A DNA stretch of 64,000 nucleotides from Devosia sp. YIM 151766 (GTDB lineage: Bacteria; Pseudomonadota; Alphaproteobacteria; Rhizobiales; Devosiaceae), in the NCBI RefSeq assembly GCF_030285925.1, contig NZ_CP127251.1, positions 372,001 through 436,000 of the forward strand. Direction: 5' to 3'. The notes under the pieces were generated by a model. It had not been told where the DNA came from, ran no database searches, and was given only the letters and a program-made list of their open reading frames with translations. Positions 52,255-61,607 of the stretch are shown here, piece by piece. Made by a program: the position numbers and the translations under genes. Numbering within the stretch: position 1 is the first letter of the stretch; each line of letters opens with the position of its first letter.

Positions 52255-53177
52255 CAGCCGACCTGGGCCGGCAAGGGCCCCGCCCCCCGCAGGAAGGTCG
52301 CCGCATCCATCGCGCCCTTGCCCTCGCGCTGCACCTGAATCAGCCGCACTGCGCCCGTGCCGCAGGCAATGACCAGACCGTCGCCGGCAAGCGTGCCGGG
52401 AGCGCCGGAATCCGGCGCCAGCGTCGAACGCAGCGCCTTGATCCGTACCATCTTGCCGCCCAGTTCCAGCTCGAACCAGGCGCCGGGAAAGGGCGAAAGC
52501 CCCCGGATCAGGTTATGGACCGCTTCCGCGTTTTTGGAAAAGTCGATCCGCGCCTCGGCCTTGTCGATCTTGGCGGCATAGGTGGCGCCATCGGCCGGTT
52601 GCGGGGTGAAATCGAGGCTGCCGCGTTCGAGCGCCGCCAGCGCCCGGCCCATCAGGTCGGCGCCCAGCCGCATCATCTGGTCGTGCAATTCGCCGGCCAC
52701 CATGTCCGGGCCGATGGGGATGATCTCGGTCGGGCCCATGGCCCCGGTATCCAGCCCCTCGTCCATCCGCATCACCACGATGCCGGTCTGCTTGTCGCCG
52801 GCCATGATCGCCCGCTGGATCGGGGCCGCGCCGCGCCAGCGCGGCAGCAGCGAGCCATGCAGGTTGAGACAGCCATATTCTGGTGCTTCGAGGATCGGCT
52901 TGGGCAGGATCAGGCCATAGGCGACGACCACGGCGACCTCGGCGTTCAGCGAGGCAAATTGGGCCTGTTCGGCCTCGTCCTTCAGCGAACGCGGAGTGAA
53001 GACCGGAATGCCGAAGGCTTCCGCCGCCTCGTGCACCGGGCTCTTGCGCTCGTCCTGCCCGCGTCCGGCGGGTTTGGGCGCCCTGGTGTAAACGGCCAGC
53101 ACGTCATGGCCGGCCGAAACGATCTCGGCCAGCGTGGGAACGGAAAATTCGGGCGTACCCATGAAGACGACGCGCAT
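52254..53177 (-). CDS. fmt: methionyl-tRNA formyltransferase
   Basis: This 307-residue enzyme formylates initiator Met-tRNA. It has [16 protein letters not shown] at the N-terminus, the catalytic region [20 protein letters not shown] and [10 protein letters not shown], and the C-terminal OB-like domain. It lies with peptide deformylase, the usual partner that removes the formyl group later. A palindromic repeat separates it from def. Confidence 0.95.
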   Translation of the reverse strand: MRVVFMGTPEFSVPTLAEIVSAGHDVLAVYTRAPKPAGRGQDERKSPVHEAAEAFGIPVFTPRSLKDEAEQAQFASLNAEVAVVVAYGLILPKPILEAPEYGCLNLHGSLLPRWRGAAPIQRAIMAGDKQTGIVVMRMDEGLDTGAMGPTEIIPIGPDMVAGELHDQMMRLGADLMGRALAALERGSLDFTPQPADGATYAAKIDKAEARIDFSKNAEAVHNLIRGLSPFPGAWFELELGGKMVRIKALRSTLAPDSGAPGTLAGDGLVIACGTGAVRLIQVQREGKGAMDAATFLRGAGPLPAQVG

Positions 53178-53183
53178 CTGAAC

Positions 53184-53274
53184 GACCTCGGTTCGATAGG
53201 CTCACCATGAGGTCTACGCGAACGCAGCGCTCTCGAAAGACCTCGTCCTGAGCCTGTCGAAGGACGAGGTCGCA
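53184..53274. repeat. double-hairpin repeat (GACCTC...GAGGTC), copy 2, between def and fmt
   Basis: Two palindromes lie in tandem. The first (53184-53214) runs from GACCTCGG to CATGAGGTC; the second (53239-53271) has a 12-bp stem beginning GACCTCGTCCT and ending AGGACGAGGTC. The GGCTCACCATGAGGTCTAC core is shared with the element at 22675-22762. It sits inside an apparent operon and could process or stabilise the mRNA. Confidence 0.7.
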
Positions 53275-53285
53275 GGCACCAAATC

Positions 53286-53801
53286 TCAGCCGGCGGCGCG
53301 CTTGGCGGCCTTGTCGAATTTCTTGATCACCCGGTCGCGCTTCAGGCGGCTGAGGTAATCGATATAGAGTACGCCATCGAGGTGGTCGATCTCGTGCTGG
53401 ATGCAGACAGCCAGCTTGCCATCGGCGTCCTTGACCACGTCCTTGCCGTCCAGGTCGGTATATTTCACCGTCACCTCGGCCGGGCGCTCGACCTCGTAGT
53501 AGAGTTCGGGAATGGAGAGGCAGCCTTCCTCGGTCACCTGCATCTGGTCGCCGAACTTGGTGATTTCGGGGTTGATCATCACCAGGGGAGCCGGGGGCTC
53601 GTCCTCGCCGGCCAGATCCATCACCACCATGCGCCGCATCACACCAAGCTGCGGCGCGGCCAGGCCGATGCCCGGCGCGTCATACATGGTGTCCAGCATG
53701 TCCTTGGCCAAGGTCTTGATCTCGTCATCGATCTCGATAATCGGGTCGGCGACGGCGCGCAGACGCGCATCGGGAATGATCAGAATGGGGCGGATGGCCA
53801 T
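53286..53801 (-). CDS. def: peptide deformylase
   Basis: This 171-residue metalloenzyme removes the formyl group from new proteins. All three motifs are intact: [10 protein letters not shown] (44-53), EEGCLSIPE with metal ligand C94, and QHEIDHLDG with H136, E137 and H140. The ATG at 53801 gives the normal start [11 protein letters not shown]; the frame is open upstream but without homologous residues. Confidence 0.95.
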   Translation of the reverse strand: MAIRPILIIPDARLRAVADPIIEIDDEIKTLAKDMLDTMYDAPGIGLAAPQLGVMRRMVVMDLAGEDEPPAPLVMINPEITKFGDQMQVTEEGCLSIPELYYEVERPAEVTVKYTDLDGKDVVKDADGKLAVCIQHEIDHLDGVLYIDYLSRLKRDRVIKKFDKAAKRAAG

Positions 53802-53933
53802 GGCAGAAAGTCCGGCGATGAAAGGATTGTCCCCGATATGGCGATTTCCGGCCCTTCGGTCAACAGCGCGCCGGTTCAATCCGACACCAACAAGAACATT
53901 TTGCGAACATCAGAATCGGGATAAGGTGGCGCC

Positions 53934-55325
53934 ATGAGTGAATTCGATCGCATTCTCTTCGCCCTCGGCGATGTCCCGGTCAGCCTGGCCATGGCGCTGG
54001 CGGCGGCAGGCATTGTCCTGCTCGCTGTCATCATTGCCCTGCTTGTCGGTTCGGCCCGCGCCCATAGCAGCCGGGCCGAGGCGGCGGCGCGCGAAGCGAC
54101 GGACGGGCTGCGCGCCAATTTCCAGGAACAGATTGCCGGGCGCGACGCGCGCATTCGCGATCTGGAAGCGCAACTGGATCGCGAGCGCGACAAGAATAGC
54201 GGCCTTCAATCCGAACTGGCGGCCATGCGGACGCGGCTGGATGAACAGGCGCGGCAGAACGAGGCGAACCTGAAGCGGTTCACCGATGCCCGCCAGCAGA
54301 TGACCGACGAATTCAAGGCCATTGCCGGCGACGTGCTGCGCTCACATAGCGAGACTTTCACCAAGCAGAATCGCGAACAGGTCGATGTGCTCCTGAAGCC
54401 ATTGCAGGAAAAGATCGGCGAATTCCACAAGGGACTGATCGAGGATCGCTCGGCCATGGGCGAGCGCATTCGCGCTTTGGCGGAAAGCAACCTCAAGATC
54501 ACCAATGAGGCGCAGAACCTGACCCGCGCCTTGAAGGGCTCCTCCCAGACCCAGGGCGCCTGGGGCGAAATGATCCTCTCCACCATCCTGGAGCAATCCG
54601 GCCTGCGCGAGGGCGAGCAATATGTCACCCAGAAGAGCCATAGCGGCGATGACGGCCAGCGCCTGCGCACCGATGTCGAAATCCGCATGCCCAATGGCGA
54701 TGTGCTGGTGATCGATTCCAAGGTTTCGCTCACCGCCTTCGAGGCCTTCGTCAACAGCGAGGACGATTTCCGCGAGCAGCATTTGCGGGCCCATATCGCC
54801 TCGGTGCGCACCCATATCACCACTCTGGGCGACAAGACCTATCACCGCGCCGCCAAGTCGAGCCTCGATTACGTGATGATGTTCGTGCCCATCGAATCCG
54901 CCCTGGCGACGGCCATCCAGAACGATGCCAAACTCGTCGAATTCGGCATGAGCAAGGGCGTCATGCTGACCACGCCGACCACGCTGATGACCGTGCTGCG
55001 CACCGTGCGCAATGTCTGGGATATCGAGAAACGGCACCAGAACGCCGAGGAAATCGCCGAGCGGGCGGGTGCGCTATTCGACAAGGTTTCGGGGTTTCTC
55101 TCCAGCATGGATCAGGTCGGCGACGCCATCGACAAGAGCCAGCGGGCCTATGCCAAGGCTAGGGATCAATTGACCAATGGCCGCGGCAATGTCGTGCGCC
55201 AGGTCGAGATGCTGCGCGAGCTCGGGGCCAAGTCCGCCAAGCCTTTGCCGGCCGGATGGGACGGCGGCAGCGACGAGAAACCGGCGCTGTTTCTGGTGGG
55301 CGATGAGCCGGGCGACCTCAACTAG
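53934..55325 (+). CDS. rmuC: DNA recombination protein RmuC
   Basis: This 463-residue protein has an N-terminal membrane segment (MALAAAGIVLLAVIIALLVG), a coiled coil (about 50-125) and a nuclease-like RmuC domain. That domain includes SSQTQGAWGEMILSTILEQS, VEIRMPNGDVLVIDSKVSLT and VMMFVPIESALATAIQNDAK. RmuC limits DNA inversions and is a predicted nuclease. AAGGTGG precedes the ATG at 53934; the gene is divergent from def. Confidence 0.93.
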   Translation: MSEFDRILFALGDVPVSLAMALAAAGIVLLAVIIALLVGSARAHSSRAEAAAREATDGLRANFQEQIAGRDARIRDLEAQLDRERDKNSGLQSELAAMRTRLDEQARQNEANLKRFTDARQQMTDEFKAIAGDVLRSHSETFTKQNREQVDVLLKPLQEKIGEFHKGLIEDRSAMGERIRALAESNLKITNEAQNLTRALKGSSQTQGAWGEMILSTILEQSGLREGEQYVTQKSHSGDDGQRLRTDVEIRMPNGDVLVIDSKVSLTAFEAFVNSEDDFREQHLRAHIASVRTHITTLGDKTYHRAAKSSLDYVMMFVPIESALATAIQNDAKLVEFGMSKGVMLTTPTTLMTVLRTVRNVWDIEKRHQNAEEIAERAGALFDKVSGFLSSMDQVGDAIDKSQRAYAKARDQLTNGRGNVVRQVEMLRELGAKSAKPLPAGWDGGSDEKPALFLVGDEPGDLN

Positions 55326-55396
55326 ACAAGCTGTGATCGAACCGGCTTCGTTCTCAAGCGTTTGGCTTTTGTACAAGCGCATGAAGGGAGACGATC

Positions 55397-55873
55397 ATGG
55401 TTCAGCAACACGACCATCCTGGAAGCCTGGTGCCGCAGGAAACCAATTTCGACAATGCGGACAATCCGGGCATTGCCCAGCCCTATAGTCAGATCGAAAT
55501 CGAAGACCTGCTCTATGGCAGTGACCGGCCCGTCGCCGACCGTCTTGAGCGCCTGAGAGAGATTCGCGCCGAGGCCTCCATTCGTGAAAGCGGCGATTTC
55601 GGCGGCCAGGACCCGGCCTCCATGCTGGACGAACTCGACCGCGCGATCGAGGAATTACAGCGCGATATCAATAACATGGATGAAACCGGCGACGCCGCCG
55701 CCATCATGTCCGCCGATCCCGCCGACCATCTCGATACGCTCTCGCCCGACGATGTCGATGCCCGTACGGCACTGATCGGTGAGGATGAATTCTACGAGGA
55801 GGAGGAAGATGGCCCGGTTGACGACGACAATATCTGGCAGGGCAGCGACGAGTTCCGCCCGGACCTGAATTAG
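55397..55873 (+). CDS. uncharacterised acidic protein
   Basis: I do not recognise this 158-residue protein. It is strongly acidic, with EDEFYEEEEDGPVDDDN near the C-terminus, and has no signal or membrane segment. A helical middle (ADRLERLREIRAEASIRESG, SMLDELDRAIEELQRDINNM) suggests a short coiled coil. GGGAG precedes the ATG. It follows rmuC by 71 bases and is convergent with recR. Confidence 0.65.
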   Translation: MVQQHDHPGSLVPQETNFDNADNPGIAQPYSQIEIEDLLYGSDRPVADRLERLREIRAEASIRESGDFGGQDPASMLDELDRAIEELQRDINNMDETGDAAAIMSADPADHLDTLSPDDVDARTALIGEDEFYEEEEDGPVDDDNIWQGSDEFRPDLN

Positions 55874-55891
55874 GCGTTGCGCGGACGGGGA

Positions 55892-56488
55892 TCAGATCTC
55901 CGTTCGCGCCCTAAGTGCTTGACTTAGCGTGCCTTCGTCGAGGTAGTCGAGCTCGCCGCCGACCGGAACGCCATGGGCGAGGCGGGTGACTTTGATCGCT
56001 GTGCCGACCAGCCGGTCGGTAATGTAATGCGCCGTGGTCTGGCCCTCGATTGTGGCGTTCATGGCGAGGACGATTTCGGCATAATCGGATGCCCGGGCCA
56101 GCAGTTTTTCGAGGCTGAGATCGTCCGGCCCGACCCCGTCAAGCGGCGACAATACGCCCCCCAGGACGTGGTAGCGCACCGGCCCCACGCCCGCGCGCTC
56201 CAGCGCCCAAAGATCGGCAACGTCTTCTACGACAACAAGAATTCCCGCTTCGCCGCGCCGTGGATCGGCACAGATCGAGCAGGGGCTGATCGTGTCGACA
56301 TTACCGCAGACCTCACAACTTCGCACCGCCGCCACGGCGCGGTCGAGCGCGGCGGAAAGCGGCAGCATGAGCTGCTCCTTCTTCTTGATGAGGTGCAGCA
56401 CCGCCCTTCGGGCCGAGCGCGGGCCGAAGCCGGGCAGGCGCGCCAGAAGCTGGATCAGCTGTTCGATTTCGGGTCCGCCGGAAGCCAT
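55892..56488 (-). CDS. recR: recombination mediator protein RecR
   Basis: This 198-residue protein works with RecF and RecO to load RecA on gapped DNA. It has an N-terminal helix-hairpin-helix ([20 protein letters not shown]), a four-cysteine zinc finger ([16 protein letters not shown]) and a Toprim domain ([37 protein letters not shown]). The ATG at 56488 is used rather than a TTG two codons upstream. It is third in the dnaX-ybaB-recR set conserved in many bacteria. Confidence 0.95.
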   Translation of the reverse strand: MASGGPEIEQLIQLLARLPGFGPRSARRAVLHLIKKKEQLMLPLSAALDRAVAAVRSCEVCGNVDTISPCSICADPRRGEAGILVVVEDVADLWALERAGVGPVRYHVLGGVLSPLDGVGPDDLSLEKLLARASDYAEIVLAMNATIEGQTTAHYITDRLVGTAIKVTRLAHGVPVGGELDYLDEGTLSQALRARTEI

Positions 56489-56557
56489 TTTCAAGTCACC
56501 ACGAGCGCCAACCGGCTAACAGATTGTTAACGTTGACCGCGTATCGCGTCAAAACGC

Positions 56558-56881
56558 CTAGAACGGGAATTTCATGCCCGGCGGGATGGGAAGACCGGCT
56601 GTGGCCTCGGCCATCTTGCGCTGCATCTCGACTTCGCTCTTGCCCTTGGCATCGGTGAAGGCGGCGACGATCAGGTCCTCGATCACTTCGGCGTCTTCGG
56701 GCTTGAGCAAAGCGGGATCGATCTTGATGCCGCGCACATCGCCCTTGCCGGACAGCGCGACGACGACCATGCCGCCGCCCGAACGGCCTTCGACGACGAG
56801 TTCGGCCAGTTCGGCCTGCATGGCCTCCATCTTGGCCTTCATCTCGCCGGCGGCCTTCATCATGCCCATGATGTCTTTCAT
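56558..56881 (-). CDS. YbaB/EbfC family nucleoid-associated protein
   Basis: This 107-residue DNA-binding protein matches YbaB/EbfC (MKDIMGMMKAAGEMKAKMEA, then VVVALSGKGDVRGIKIDPAL). Family members form dimers that coat DNA. The start overlaps the dnaX stop by four bases and recR follows after 69 bases. Confidence 0.93.
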   Translation of the reverse strand: MKDIMGMMKAAGEMKAKMEAMQAELAELVVEGRSGGGMVVVALSGKGDVRGIKIDPALLKPEDAEVIEDLIVAAFTDAKGKSEVEMQRKMAEATAGLPIPPGMKFPF

Positions 56882-58626
56882 TCGTCGTCCTCTTCTGGTG
56901 GCGGGGGCAGGTCGGGCATGGCGGTGGCGTCGTCGCGCACCGTCACGTTCACCAATTTGGCCCCGGGAAATGTTTCAAGTATGGCCTTGACCAGCGGATC
57001 GTCATGCGCCGCTTCATTGGCGGCCTGCTGCTTCTGCTCGGCTTCCTGGCGGATGGTCAGCCCCTCGGGGGGCTTGGTCGACACCATGATCAGCCAGCGC
57101 TGGCCGGTCCAGGCCTGCAGGCGGGCGGAGAGGGTGGCGATGATGCCCGGATCGGCGCCATCGGCCAAAGCCACCTCGATGCGGCCCTGCTCGAAGGAAA
57201 CCGGGCGCATCTGGCTTTCCAGCGCCAGCTTGACCAGGACGTCGCGCTTGGCCGCGGCCAAGGCGATCAGGTCCTTGTAGCTGGCGACATTGGCGAGGGC
57301 CGGCTGCACCGAAGCATTGGGGACGGTGGCCGGCGCGGCGATAGCCATATTGGTGGGCGCGGCTTGCACCGCCTCGACCCGCATGGCGGAAGCGCCGCCG
57401 CCGGAGCCGGACGGGCCGCGCGGCGGCAAGGATGGGGCGCTGGGCGCGGCAGCCGGCAAGGTGCCTTGCTGGGTGAGCCTGGTGATGACTTCGTCCGGGC
57501 TTGGCAGGTCGGCAGCATAGGCGAGGCGGATCAGCACCATTTCGGCGGCTTGCAGGGCATTGCCGGCGCGGGCGGTTTCCTCGACGCCCTTGAACAGGAT
57601 CTGCCAGGTGCGGGTCAGCGCCCGCATCGGCAGGCGATTGGCGAGGTCGCGGCCGCGGGTCTTCTCGTCCGGCGTCAGCGAAGCGTCGTCGGCGGCGGCC
57701 GGAACCACCTTGATGCGGGTGACCAGATGGGTGAATTCGGCCAGGTCGGTCAGCAGCGTCTGCGGATCGGCTCCCAGATCGTAGAGCTCGCGCAGAGCGG
57801 TCAGCGCCTCGGCGATGCGCCCGCCCATCAGGTCCTCGAACAGGTCGATGATGCGCGCCCGATCGCCCAGGCCCAGCATGGCCTTGACCGTGGCGGCGCT
57901 GACCAGGCCATTGCCATGGGCGATGGCCTGGTCGAGCAGGGAAAGGCTGTCGCGGGCCGAGCCTTCGCCGGCGCGCACGATCATGGCCAGGGCATCGGGC
58001 TCGAAGCCGATGCCTTCCTGCCCCAGAATCTGTTCGAGATAGGCCGACATGATCTCGGCCGGAATGCGGCGCAGGTCGAAGCGCTGGCAGCGCGACAGGA
58101 TGGTGATCGGAACCTTGCGGATTTCCGTGGTCGCGAAGATGAACTTCACATAGGGCGGCGGCTCTTCCAGCGTCTTCAACAGCCCGTTGAAGGCGGCGGT
58201 CGAGAGCATGTGCACCTCGTCGATCACATAGACCTTGTAGGGCGCCGAGACCGGGCCGTATTTGACCGAGTCGATGATCTCGCGAATGTCGCCGATGCCG
58301 GTATTGGAGGCGGCGTCCATTTCCACCACGTCCACATGCCGGCCCTCGATGATGGCGCGGCAATGATTGCCTTCCACCGACAGGTCGAGCGTCGGATGGC
58401 GGCCGCTCGCGTCTTCATAGTTGAAGGCGCGGGCCAGGATGCGGGCGGTGGTGGTCTTGCCGACGCCGCGCACCCCGGTCAGGATGAAGGCGTGGTGGAT
58501 GCGGTTCTGCGCAAAGGCATTGCCCAGCGTCTGCACCATGGCGTCCTGCCCCACCAGGGTGGAGAAGTCGCGCGGACGATATTTACGCGCCAGCACCAGA
58601 TAGGGCGCGGTCTGGTTTTCAGCCAT
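56878..58626 (-). CDS. dnaX: DNA polymerase III subunit gamma/tau
   Basis: This 582-residue clamp-loader ATPase has Walker A GVRGVGKTT (51-59), Walker B VYVIDEVHML, sensor FATTEIRKVPITILSRCQRF and a C-terminal tau-like section after a Pro/Gly/Ala linker. The zinc-finger cysteines seen in E. coli DnaX are reduced to one (C89 in LSVEGNHCRAI), so the zinc site is lost. I saw no E. coli-type slippery A-run, so a shortened gamma form is not predicted. The small SRP RNA gene lies just upstream on the same strand. Confidence 0.93.
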   Translation of the reverse strand: MAENQTAPYLVLARKYRPRDFSTLVGQDAMVQTLGNAFAQNRIHHAFILTGVRGVGKTTTARILARAFNYEDASGRHPTLDLSVEGNHCRAIIEGRHVDVVEMDAASNTGIGDIREIIDSVKYGPVSAPYKVYVIDEVHMLSTAAFNGLLKTLEEPPPYVKFIFATTEIRKVPITILSRCQRFDLRRIPAEIMSAYLEQILGQEGIGFEPDALAMIVRAGEGSARDSLSLLDQAIAHGNGLVSAATVKAMLGLGDRARIIDLFEDLMGGRIAEALTALRELYDLGADPQTLLTDLAEFTHLVTRIKVVPAAADDASLTPDEKTRGRDLANRLPMRALTRTWQILFKGVEETARAGNALQAAEMVLIRLAYAADLPSPDEVITRLTQQGTLPAAAPSAPSLPPRGPSGSGGGASAMRVEAVQAAPTNMAIAAPATVPNASVQPALANVASYKDLIALAAAKRDVLVKLALESQMRPVSFEQGRIEVALADGADPGIIATLSARLQAWTGQRWLIMVSTKPPEGLTIRQEAEQKQQAANEAAHDDPLVKAILETFPGAKLVNVTVRDDATAMPDLPPPPEEDDE

Positions 58627-58754
58627 GCCGTTCTCCGCCGCGCCGCAATGAGATTCTGCCTTCGTTCATGCCCGGACCTTAGGGCAAGCAGCACCCGACC
58701 GCAAAAGCCAACACATGGTTTGCGGGGCAAATTACCCTGTTGTGAACAGATGAG

Positions 58755-58850
58755 TAGGAGGCTGGCATCGACCCGTGAGGATCTCGTTGGGGCTGCTTCC
58801 TTCCGGACCTGACCCGGTTGGCGAGGAACACGTCCGCGCCAACCTCCCGA
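58755..58850 (-). ncRNA. ffs: signal recognition particle RNA, small bacterial (4.5S) type
   Basis: The minus strand contains GGTCAGGTCCGGAAGGAAGC, the conserved apical loop of SRP RNA with the GGAA tetraloop and the asymmetric internal loop that binds Ffh. Flanking strands pair into a long hairpin: GGGAGGTTGGC at the 5' side with GCCAGCCTCC at the 3' side. The size is about 96 nt and there is no Alu domain, as usual in Gram-negative bacteria. Ends are estimated from the pairing and from the promoter. Its position next to dnaX is common in bacteria. Confidence 0.92.
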
Positions 58851-58855
58851 AGCGC

Positions 58856-58884
58856 TATATGCGAATTTCCGGCGCCGGATGCAA
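58856..58884 (-). promoter_or_regulatory. ffs: probable promoter of the SRP RNA gene
   Basis: On the minus strand TTGCAT (58884-58879) and CATATA (58861-58856) are 17 bases apart, with an overlapping TATAGC at 19. The -10 lies about six bases before the predicted RNA start. Confidence 0.5.
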
Positions 58885-58991
58885 GAGGGAGCGGCGGATT
58901 GGACGGCGACTGGCGCCGCCGGCATGGTTGCTTTCTTTGCCGGCGGGTGGTCGGGAGCGTCGGCAATACAGGTTGCCAACGCTCTTGAGCA

Positions 58992-59483
58992 TCAGGACAC
59001 GAGGATTGTGCCCGTCAGGAAGTGGAACGCGAGGGCAATAAGCCAGGCCGACATAATTGGTACGACACCGACCCCGAGTATGGCCTTCGAATGTTTCGCA
59101 TCCGCGAGAAATATGGCGTGGAACGCCAGGAACAATCCGAGCGGCAACCCGATCCACATCGCAGCGCCACCGAGCCCATAGGAGACGCCGCAGATCCAGA
59201 TGGCGGCAAACAGGTGAACGCCCATGCGCAGCGCCCACACGGTCTTTTCACCGATATGGTTGATCGACACCATATCCACCAATGCATCCATAAAGAGCCA
59301 GAGATAGCCTGCGAATTTCACCTCGGGCCCGCCGGGCAGATGCTGAACCAGCGGGATCAGGGCGAGGTGATAGACCAGGCCAGCAATGTCCCCGGCAAAC
59401 AGGCTGCGGTGTTTCAGACCGAACATGGAGAGCCAGCCCGTAAGCGAGACAAGAGGGAGAGCGACGAGAAGTCCTGAAGTCAT
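58992..59483 (-). CDS. uncharacterised membrane protein
   Basis: I do not recognise this 163-residue protein. It has five hydrophobic segments, roughly residues 4-20, 30-50, 60-75, 88-122 and 135-158, with the histidine-bearing patches GLVYHLALIPLVQHLPGG and SINHIGEKTVWALRMGVHLF. Codons such as TCA, GGA, CTT and CCT are commoner near its start than in neighbouring genes, which may mean foreign origin. The ATG at 59483 lies inside the palindrome ATGACGTCAT. Genes on both sides are unrelated housekeeping genes. Confidence 0.55.
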   Translation of the reverse strand: MTSGLLVALPLVSLTGWLSMFGLKHRSLFAGDIAGLVYHLALIPLVQHLPGGPEVKFAGYLWLFMDALVDMVSINHIGEKTVWALRMGVHLFAAIWICGVSYGLGGAAMWIGLPLGLFLAFHAIFLADAKHSKAILGVGVVPIMSAWLIALAFHFLTGTILVS

Positions 59484-59906
59484 GACGTCATCTTTCAACA
59501 CGGCGCCGCGGCGCCTTTTTTGAAAAGCGCATCTCGAAGCGACCGTGTTCTGCAAAGGAAACGTCTCACGCAGATCAACGGAGCATGCGATACGCCTGCT
59601 ACCGTCGAGGTCCGCGGCCCCATGCATTGGGGATGGAATATCCCTGCCTGAGCAGGCAGGGCGACCGGGGCTCACCATACCGGTCCGCCATTTTCGACAA
59701 TCGGCATCTATGATGAGAGCGATTGCAAGTCAAGCTGGTCAGTAGATCAATTGGTGGTCATGTCAGGGGCGCCGGTTTGCTCAATGCTGTCATGATCATG
59801 TTGATGCACCACTTGGCGGGTGACGCATTCACACAGGCCAGTACTTGGTCCGAGGACGGTTGGGGATAGAATCGGTTCCGGTCGTGCGGGCCGGCGCGTG
59901 CCAAGA
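59484..59906. other. 423-base intergenic region with a perfect GC palindrome
   Basis: No convincing gene is visible. A perfect 14-bp palindrome GGCGCCGCGGCGCC at 59502-59515 is followed by six T bases on the plus strand, where no gene ends. On the minus strand it lies about 20 bases before the membrane-protein start and could be an operator or leader hairpin. The rest is of mixed composition, including an AT-richer stretch near 59700-59800, and may include eroded coding sequence. Confidence 0.4.
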
Positions 59907-60491
59907 TCATGGGCGGCGGCGCGGCTTCGGCTTGCCGGGAGGCGCCGATGCGTCCCGCCATTCCCCCGGCGCCAGGCCCGCCAATGTCCATTCCCCGATC
60001 TGCCAGCGCACCAGCCGCAGGGTGGGAAAGCCGATGGCGGCGGTCATGCGCCGCACCTGCCGGTTGCGACCTTCGGTAATGGTGAGGGACAGCCAGCAAT
60101 CGGGCACGCTTTTGCGGTAGCGCACCGGCGGGTTTCGCGGCCAGAGCGCGGGCGGCTCGATGCGGGCGACGCGGGCCGGGCGGGTGGGGCCGTCATTGAG
60201 CACGATGCCGCGGCGCAATCGCTCCAGCGCATCTTCGTCCGGCTCGCCTTCCACTTGCACCAGATAGGTCTTGCTGAGCTTGAAGCGCGGATCGGCGATG
60301 CGGGCTTGCAGCCTGCCGTCATCGGTCAGCAGCAACAGGCCTTCGCTGTCCTTGTCGAGCCGCCCGGCCGGATAGATGCCGGGCAGCTTCAGGTAACGCG
60401 CCAGCGTCTCGCCCTCGCCGCTGAACTGGGTGAGAACGTTGAACGGCTTGTTGAAGAGGATGAGGCGCGCCATCGCCATGGCATCCGGCAT
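59907..60491 (-). CDS. pseudouridine synthase, RsuA/RluE family
   Basis: This protein of up to 194 residues lacks the N-terminal S4 domain, like RluE, which modifies 23S rRNA. The catalytic aspartate is in [17 protein letters not shown] and the other motifs are [20 protein letters not shown] and [15 protein letters not shown]. The C-terminus is a basic tail (GKPKPRRRP). In-frame ATGs at 60491, 60479 and 60473 are all possible; homologues begin near [11 protein letters not shown], which favours one of the two internal sites. Confidence 0.87.
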   Translation of the reverse strand: MPDAMAMARLILFNKPFNVLTQFSGEGETLARYLKLPGIYPAGRLDKDSEGLLLLTDDGRLQARIADPRFKLSKTYLVQVEGEPDEDALERLRRGIVLNDGPTRPARVARIEPPALWPRNPPVRYRKSVPDCWLSLTITEGRNRQVRRMTAAIGFPTLRLVRWQIGEWTLAGLAPGEWRDASAPPGKPKPRRRP

Positions 60492-60641
60492 GTGCGGGCT
60501 TTCGTCAAGCCGTGCTGGCCGGACCAGGTGGCAGGTTCGTGAAGCGGCGGCGGGCCGAGCGCCCTTGCCCGATTCGGCGGGGATGGATATGCCCTGTTTT
60601 CAAAAGCGCCGGTTTCATGCCGGACAGACCGGGAGTTCGCC

Positions 60642-61508
60642 TTGGCCAAACGCCGCCACCCCACCTCCTTGCGCACCTCGAGCCAGGACGTCGCCGTTTC
60701 GCGCAAGGCGCCCGATACGCCGCAGACCCGCAGCGCCGCCTATCGCCTGGCTTTCGCCGACGACGACTTCATGACGTCAGAGGATACGCGCGGGGTTCGT
60801 TTCCAGCTCGAATATCTCAAAACCGAATTCCGCCTGCGTGAGCATGGCATTACCTCGACCGTGGTGCTGTTCGGCGGCGCCCGCATTCCCGCGCCGGGCA
60901 AGCCGGCCTGGGCCGCCAAGAACGAGGTGCAGAAGCGCAATCTGGAAGCCGCCTCGCGCTATTACGAGGAAGCGCGCCGCTTCGCCCAATTGGCGTCGCA
61001 GACCTCGGCCGCCAGCGATTTCAAGGAATATGTGGTGGTGACGGGCGGCGGGCCGGGCGTCATGGAAGCGGGCAATCGCGGCGCCACCGATATGGGCGCC
61101 CCCTCGATCGGGCTCAATATCGTCTTGCCGCATGAGCAGGCGCCCAATCTCTATGTGACGCCCGACCTGTCGTTCAACTTCCACTATTTCGCCACGCGCA
61201 AGATCCACTTCCTGCTGCGGGCCAAGGTGGTGGCGGTGTTCCCCGGCGGCTTCGGCACGCTGGATGAATTTTTCGAGACGCTGACGCTGATCCAGACCGG
61301 CCGCATGGACAAGGTGCCGGTGCTGCTGTTCGGCAAGGATTTCTGGACCAGGGTGATCAATCTCGAAGCGCTGGCCGAAGCCGGCACCATCGCCCCCACC
61401 GATCCCGACCTGCTCACGCTGGTCGACACGGCCGAAGAAGGCTGGAACGCGGTGCGGGATTTCTACGATCTGCCCGATATGGGCGCACCGGACTGGCGCG
61501 GCGACTGA
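60642..61508 (+). CDS. LOG family (TIGR00730) protein
   Basis: This 288-residue Rossmann-fold protein has the family motifs GGGPGVMEAGNRGA and PGGFGTLDEFFE, which form the nucleotide site. Members are cytokinin riboside 5'-monophosphate phosphoribohydrolases or AMP nucleosidase-like enzymes. It is longer than LOG proteins (about 190-230), with an N-terminal extension of about 70 residues. The start is the rare TTG at 60642, chosen because GGGAG lies seven bases upstream; the next ATG (60771) would drop 43 residues and has no such site. Confidence 0.83.
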   Translation: MAKRRHPTSLRTSSQDVAVSRKAPDTPQTRSAAYRLAFADDDFMTSEDTRGVRFQLEYLKTEFRLREHGITSTVVLFGGARIPAPGKPAWAAKNEVQKRNLEAASRYYEEARRFAQLASQTSAASDFKEYVVVTGGGPGVMEAGNRGATDMGAPSIGLNIVLPHEQAPNLYVTPDLSFNFHYFATRKIHFLLRAKVVAVFPGGFGTLDEFFETLTLIQTGRMDKVPVLLFGKDFWTRVINLEALAEAGTIAPTDPDLLTLVDTAEEGWNAVRDFYDLPDMGAPDWRGD

Positions 61509-61607
61509 GCCAGGCGATTGGCGGGGGTGGAGGCTTCGGCGTGTGCCGGCCTCGTCCTTCGACCAGCTCGGGATGCAGTCTCAGGGGCTGGGTGGAGGTC
61601 CACAGGC

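Noticed and set aside
57004..58812. Plus-strand 602-codon open frame over dnaX and the SRP RNA
   Set aside because: Antisense to dnaX; no motif, and dnaX motifs on the other strand are unambiguous.
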